Below, one piece after another: positions 4,659 through 6,153 of a DNA stretch of 6,153 bases. This stretch comes from Ruminococcaceae bacterium UBA6857 (GTDB lineage: Bacteria > Bacillota > Clostridia > Oscillospirales > Acutalibacteraceae), in contig DKDD01000045.1 of NCBI GenBank assembly GCA_002451715.1, positions 1 to 6,153 of the forward strand, given 5' to 3'. Under the pieces are notes generated by a model, which did no database searches, was not told the origin of the DNA, and saw only the letters and a list, made by a program, of their open reading frames with translations. The stretch's first letter is position 1, and each line of letters opens with the position of its first letter. The translations under genes and the position numbers were made by a program.

Positions 4659-4937
4659 TTATAAACTGCGAGGCGGCTTCGGAATGTCCGGAGCGGGCTT
4701 GCCGAGGAAAATCTCATAGAAAATGTACTTCAAAAACGAGTAGATCGACTTAAAGAAATCGGCAATCATCTGAAGATAAGTAGTGTGTTCTTCTTCGTCT
4801 TCGGAATCATCTGCAACCGAGGTTGTTGCGGCTGCGGTCGGATCTGCGGCGAAAGCCGAAAAAACAACGCCGAACATTGAAACCGAAAGAGTGAGCACAA
4901 GAGCAAATGCAATGATTTTTCTTAATGTTTTATTCAT
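4659..4937 (-). CDS. Small secreted protein with an acidic stretch and aromatic C-terminal helix
   Basis: The start is the ATG at 4937. GGAGG (4946-4950) lies 8 bases upstream, and a consensus promoter lies just beyond. The product is 92 residues. Residues 1-30 are a classic signal peptide (MNKTLRK, hydrophobic core, SAFA), which leaves a mature chain of about 62. That chain has an Ala/Thr-rich start, an acidic stretch DDSEDEEE (43-50), a very aromatic segment at 54-78 likely to form an amphipathic or membrane-embedded helix, and a Pro-rich tail KPAPDIPKPPRSL. There is no Cys, LPXTG motif or lipobox. The gene stands alone with its own promoter and terminator. The family is not recognised. The 58-73 segment aligns with the C-terminal helix of the large surface protein in this window. 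It could be a membrane-associated exported peptide. Function is unknown. Confidence 0.85.
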   Translation of the reverse strand: MNKTLRKIIAFALVLTLSVSMFGVVFSAFAADPTAAATTSVADDSEDEEEHTTYLQMIADFFKSIYSFLKYIFYEIFLGKPAPDIPKPPRSL

Positions 4938-4974
4938 ATTCGGATCCTCCTTAAAAAAATATGATCTTACGGTA

Positions 4975-5003
4975 ATTATAACCGAGGCGAACGTTTAAGT
5001 CAA
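4975..5003 (-). promoter_or_regulatory. Consensus housekeeping promoter of the mini-protein gene
   Basis: On the minus strand TTGACT (4998-5003, 5 of 6) is followed after exactly 17 bases by a perfect TATAAT (4975-4980). The predicted start is near 4968, so the leader is about 30 nt and contains the AAGGAGGA ribosome site (4945-4952). This is the best promoter in the window. A further TTGACA lies upstream at 5031-5036, but its matching -10 (TTAAAA/TAAAAA) is poor. Confidence 0.85.
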
Positions 5004-5071
5004 TAATTTTTAAAACTTTTTTCGCCCCGCTGTCAAACTTTGTTCAAAAAGCACACAAAAAGTTTTTGCCT

Positions 5072-6153
5072 TTATTTATATTTCACGGTAACTATGCGGC
5101 TGTTTTTGGAATACCATTCTTTTGAATTGACAACTTTGCAACATTCAATGCAGTAATATGCCGTTTTCTCTCCGCTTTTTCCTTTGTCGGAAAGCGAAAG
5201 TTCCGTTGGACTTTTGCTTCTTGCAACTTCTTGAAACTTGTCGCCCTCCTCGGTCTTTTTCAAAAGAACATAATATGAAACGCCGGCGGTGAGTCTGTAA
5301 TTGAAAGTAACTTTTTTGAAAAGTTTTCTTTTAACTTCGTAAATTTCGGTGCTGTCAACGCAAACAAAACATTCCTCTTTGCCGGTATTGCTGAAAACGC
5401 GTTCACCGTTTTCGTCAAGAATAAAGCTTTGAACGTTGTAATAATAGACCTGACCCGAAACCGCGGTGTCGTCAACAAAGGAAAGGTTTTCGCTGTCCGT
5501 TTCGCCGCGAACAACCGATTCGTTCATTTCTTCCAAACGGCGGTTTATAACATAGCCGACCGCATTTTCGTCCTTTTCCCATGTTACAAGAACTTTTCCG
5601 AAGCCGGGACTGCTGATTGAAGTGACATTGACCGCCGGAATCGACGAAATGTTGACGGCGCGCGGCGAACCTTTTTTTGAAAGCGGACGCAACTTGTTTT
5701 CAACCGTTTTGAGCGCGTTGATTCGGTACTGATATACACCGTCGCGAGTCTCTTTTTTGCAGGTGAAGTTTGTTGTTCCGGCGTCAACTGAACCGATTTT
5801 CACAAACTTATCCTTTTCGCGGTCATAGCGTTCGATGTTATAGCCCGTTGCTTCCTTAACTTCTTTCCACGAAAGTTCAACCGTTCTTTCGTCGGTAACG
5901 TCGGCGAAGACGATTTCGGGCTTTGTTTTCATTACTTCTTTTGCCATCTTGTCATTTTCCTTTTTCAAAAAGATATGAAAATTGTTATCGGCTTCGGACT
6001 GGTAGTTTGAAAAATCGGTTGATTGTCTCTTTTTTCTGTTTGATATTTCAGCGTTTCGCTCGTTGATCCAGAAGTCGAGAGTGTCGGCTCCGATTAAATG
6101 TTCTTTCAATATATTTTCTTTCGATATGTCCTCGTCGAAATACATACCGAGAA
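5072..6153 (-). CDS. Fibronectin type III domain protein, 5' end outside window
   Basis: The frame is open to the right edge, and the stop codon ends at 5072. An ATG at 6145 has no ribosome site in front of it (TTCTCGGT) and the codons before it stay open, so the visible 359 or so residues are most likely a C-terminal part. Counting from that Met, residues 1-70 are charged and unassigned (ADTLDFWINERN, then a Lys/Arg-rich stretch). Three fibronectin type III-like modules follow at about 75-165, 169-265 and 266-356. The first two show the signature spacing of a core Trp (LSWKEV; VTWEKD) followed by a Tyr (GYNIERYD; GYVINRR) and a later YxYR/YYYN strand. The third is more divergent, with Cys-rich strands (YYCIECC). 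Such modules usually mediate binding, often in extracellular proteins. No signal peptide can be assessed because the start is missing. No convincing terminator follows the stop. Confidence 0.82.
   Translation of the reverse strand, partial: LGMYFDEDISKENILKEHLIGADTLDFWINERNAEISNRKKRQSTDFSNYQSEADNNFHIFLKKENDKMAKEVMKTKPEIVFADVTDERTVELSWKEVKEATGYNIERYDREKDKFVKIGSVDAGTTNFTCKKETRDGVYQYRINALKTVENKLRPLSKKGSPRAVNISSIPAVNVTSISSPGFGKVLVTWEKDENAVGYVINRRLEEMNESVVRGETDSENLSFVDDTAVSGQVYYYNVQSFILDENGERVFSNTGKEECFVCVDSTEIYEVKRKLFKKVTFNYRLTAGVSYYVLLKKTEEGDKFQEVARSKSPTELSLSDKGKSGEKTAYYCIECCKVVNSKEWYSKNSRIVTVKYK

Noticed and set aside
5037..5071. Terminator after the fibronectin type III gene
   Set aside because: The stretch is A/T-rich with short A- and T-runs but no stable stem followed by a U-tract could be drawn.

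Overview
The window looks like chromosome of a Gram-positive gut-type Clostridia (Oscillospiraceae/Ruminococcaceae-like). This is an inference from strong AGGAGG ribosome binding sites, TTGACA/TATAAT-type promoters, intrinsic terminators with U-tracts, an EF-G-like GTPase of the clostridial DxPG(non-His) type, and a secreted protein combining beta-helix repeats with a Listeria-Bacteroides (InlB B) repeat. The taxon cannot be fixed from this sequence alone.

Layout from left to right. Bases 1-61 are the Q-rich 3' end of a plus-strand gene, closed by a strong hairpin terminator (85-130) that also sits at the tail of a convergent minus-strand gene. That gene (145-1749, minus) encodes a 534-residue secreted surface protein. 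Its upstream region (1750-2207) holds a leader hairpin, a consensus promoter with a 12-bp palindrome over the -35 box, a striking array of five small hairpins separated by four identical ATTTCAC heptamers (2014-2120), and the terminator of the next gene. A 689-residue EF-G paralogue follows (2208-4277, minus), with its own extended -10 promoter and a leader of about 140 nt. Next come a 92-residue secreted mini-protein (4659-4937, minus) with a consensus promoter and its own terminator, and finally the 3' part of a fibronectin type III multidomain protein that runs off the right edge (5072-6153, minus).

The three complete minus-strand genes each have their own promoter, and the two rightmost of them plus the surface gene are followed by recognisable hairpin terminators, so they look like separate transcription units rather than an operon. 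Two secreted products flank the EF-G paralogue. They share the same signal peptide ending (AFA then AD) and, less expectedly, an alignable C-terminal aromatic helix (IAxFF..I..F....F). In the large protein this helix is framed by Cys/His clusters.

The observations most worth following are the hairpin/ATTTCAC array, whose G-U pair and GNRA-type loops suggest it acts as plus-strand RNA or single-stranded DNA; the shared C-terminal helix, as a possible uncharacterised surface-retention or membrane-association signal; and the DAPGK replacement of the catalytic His motif in the EF-G paralogue.
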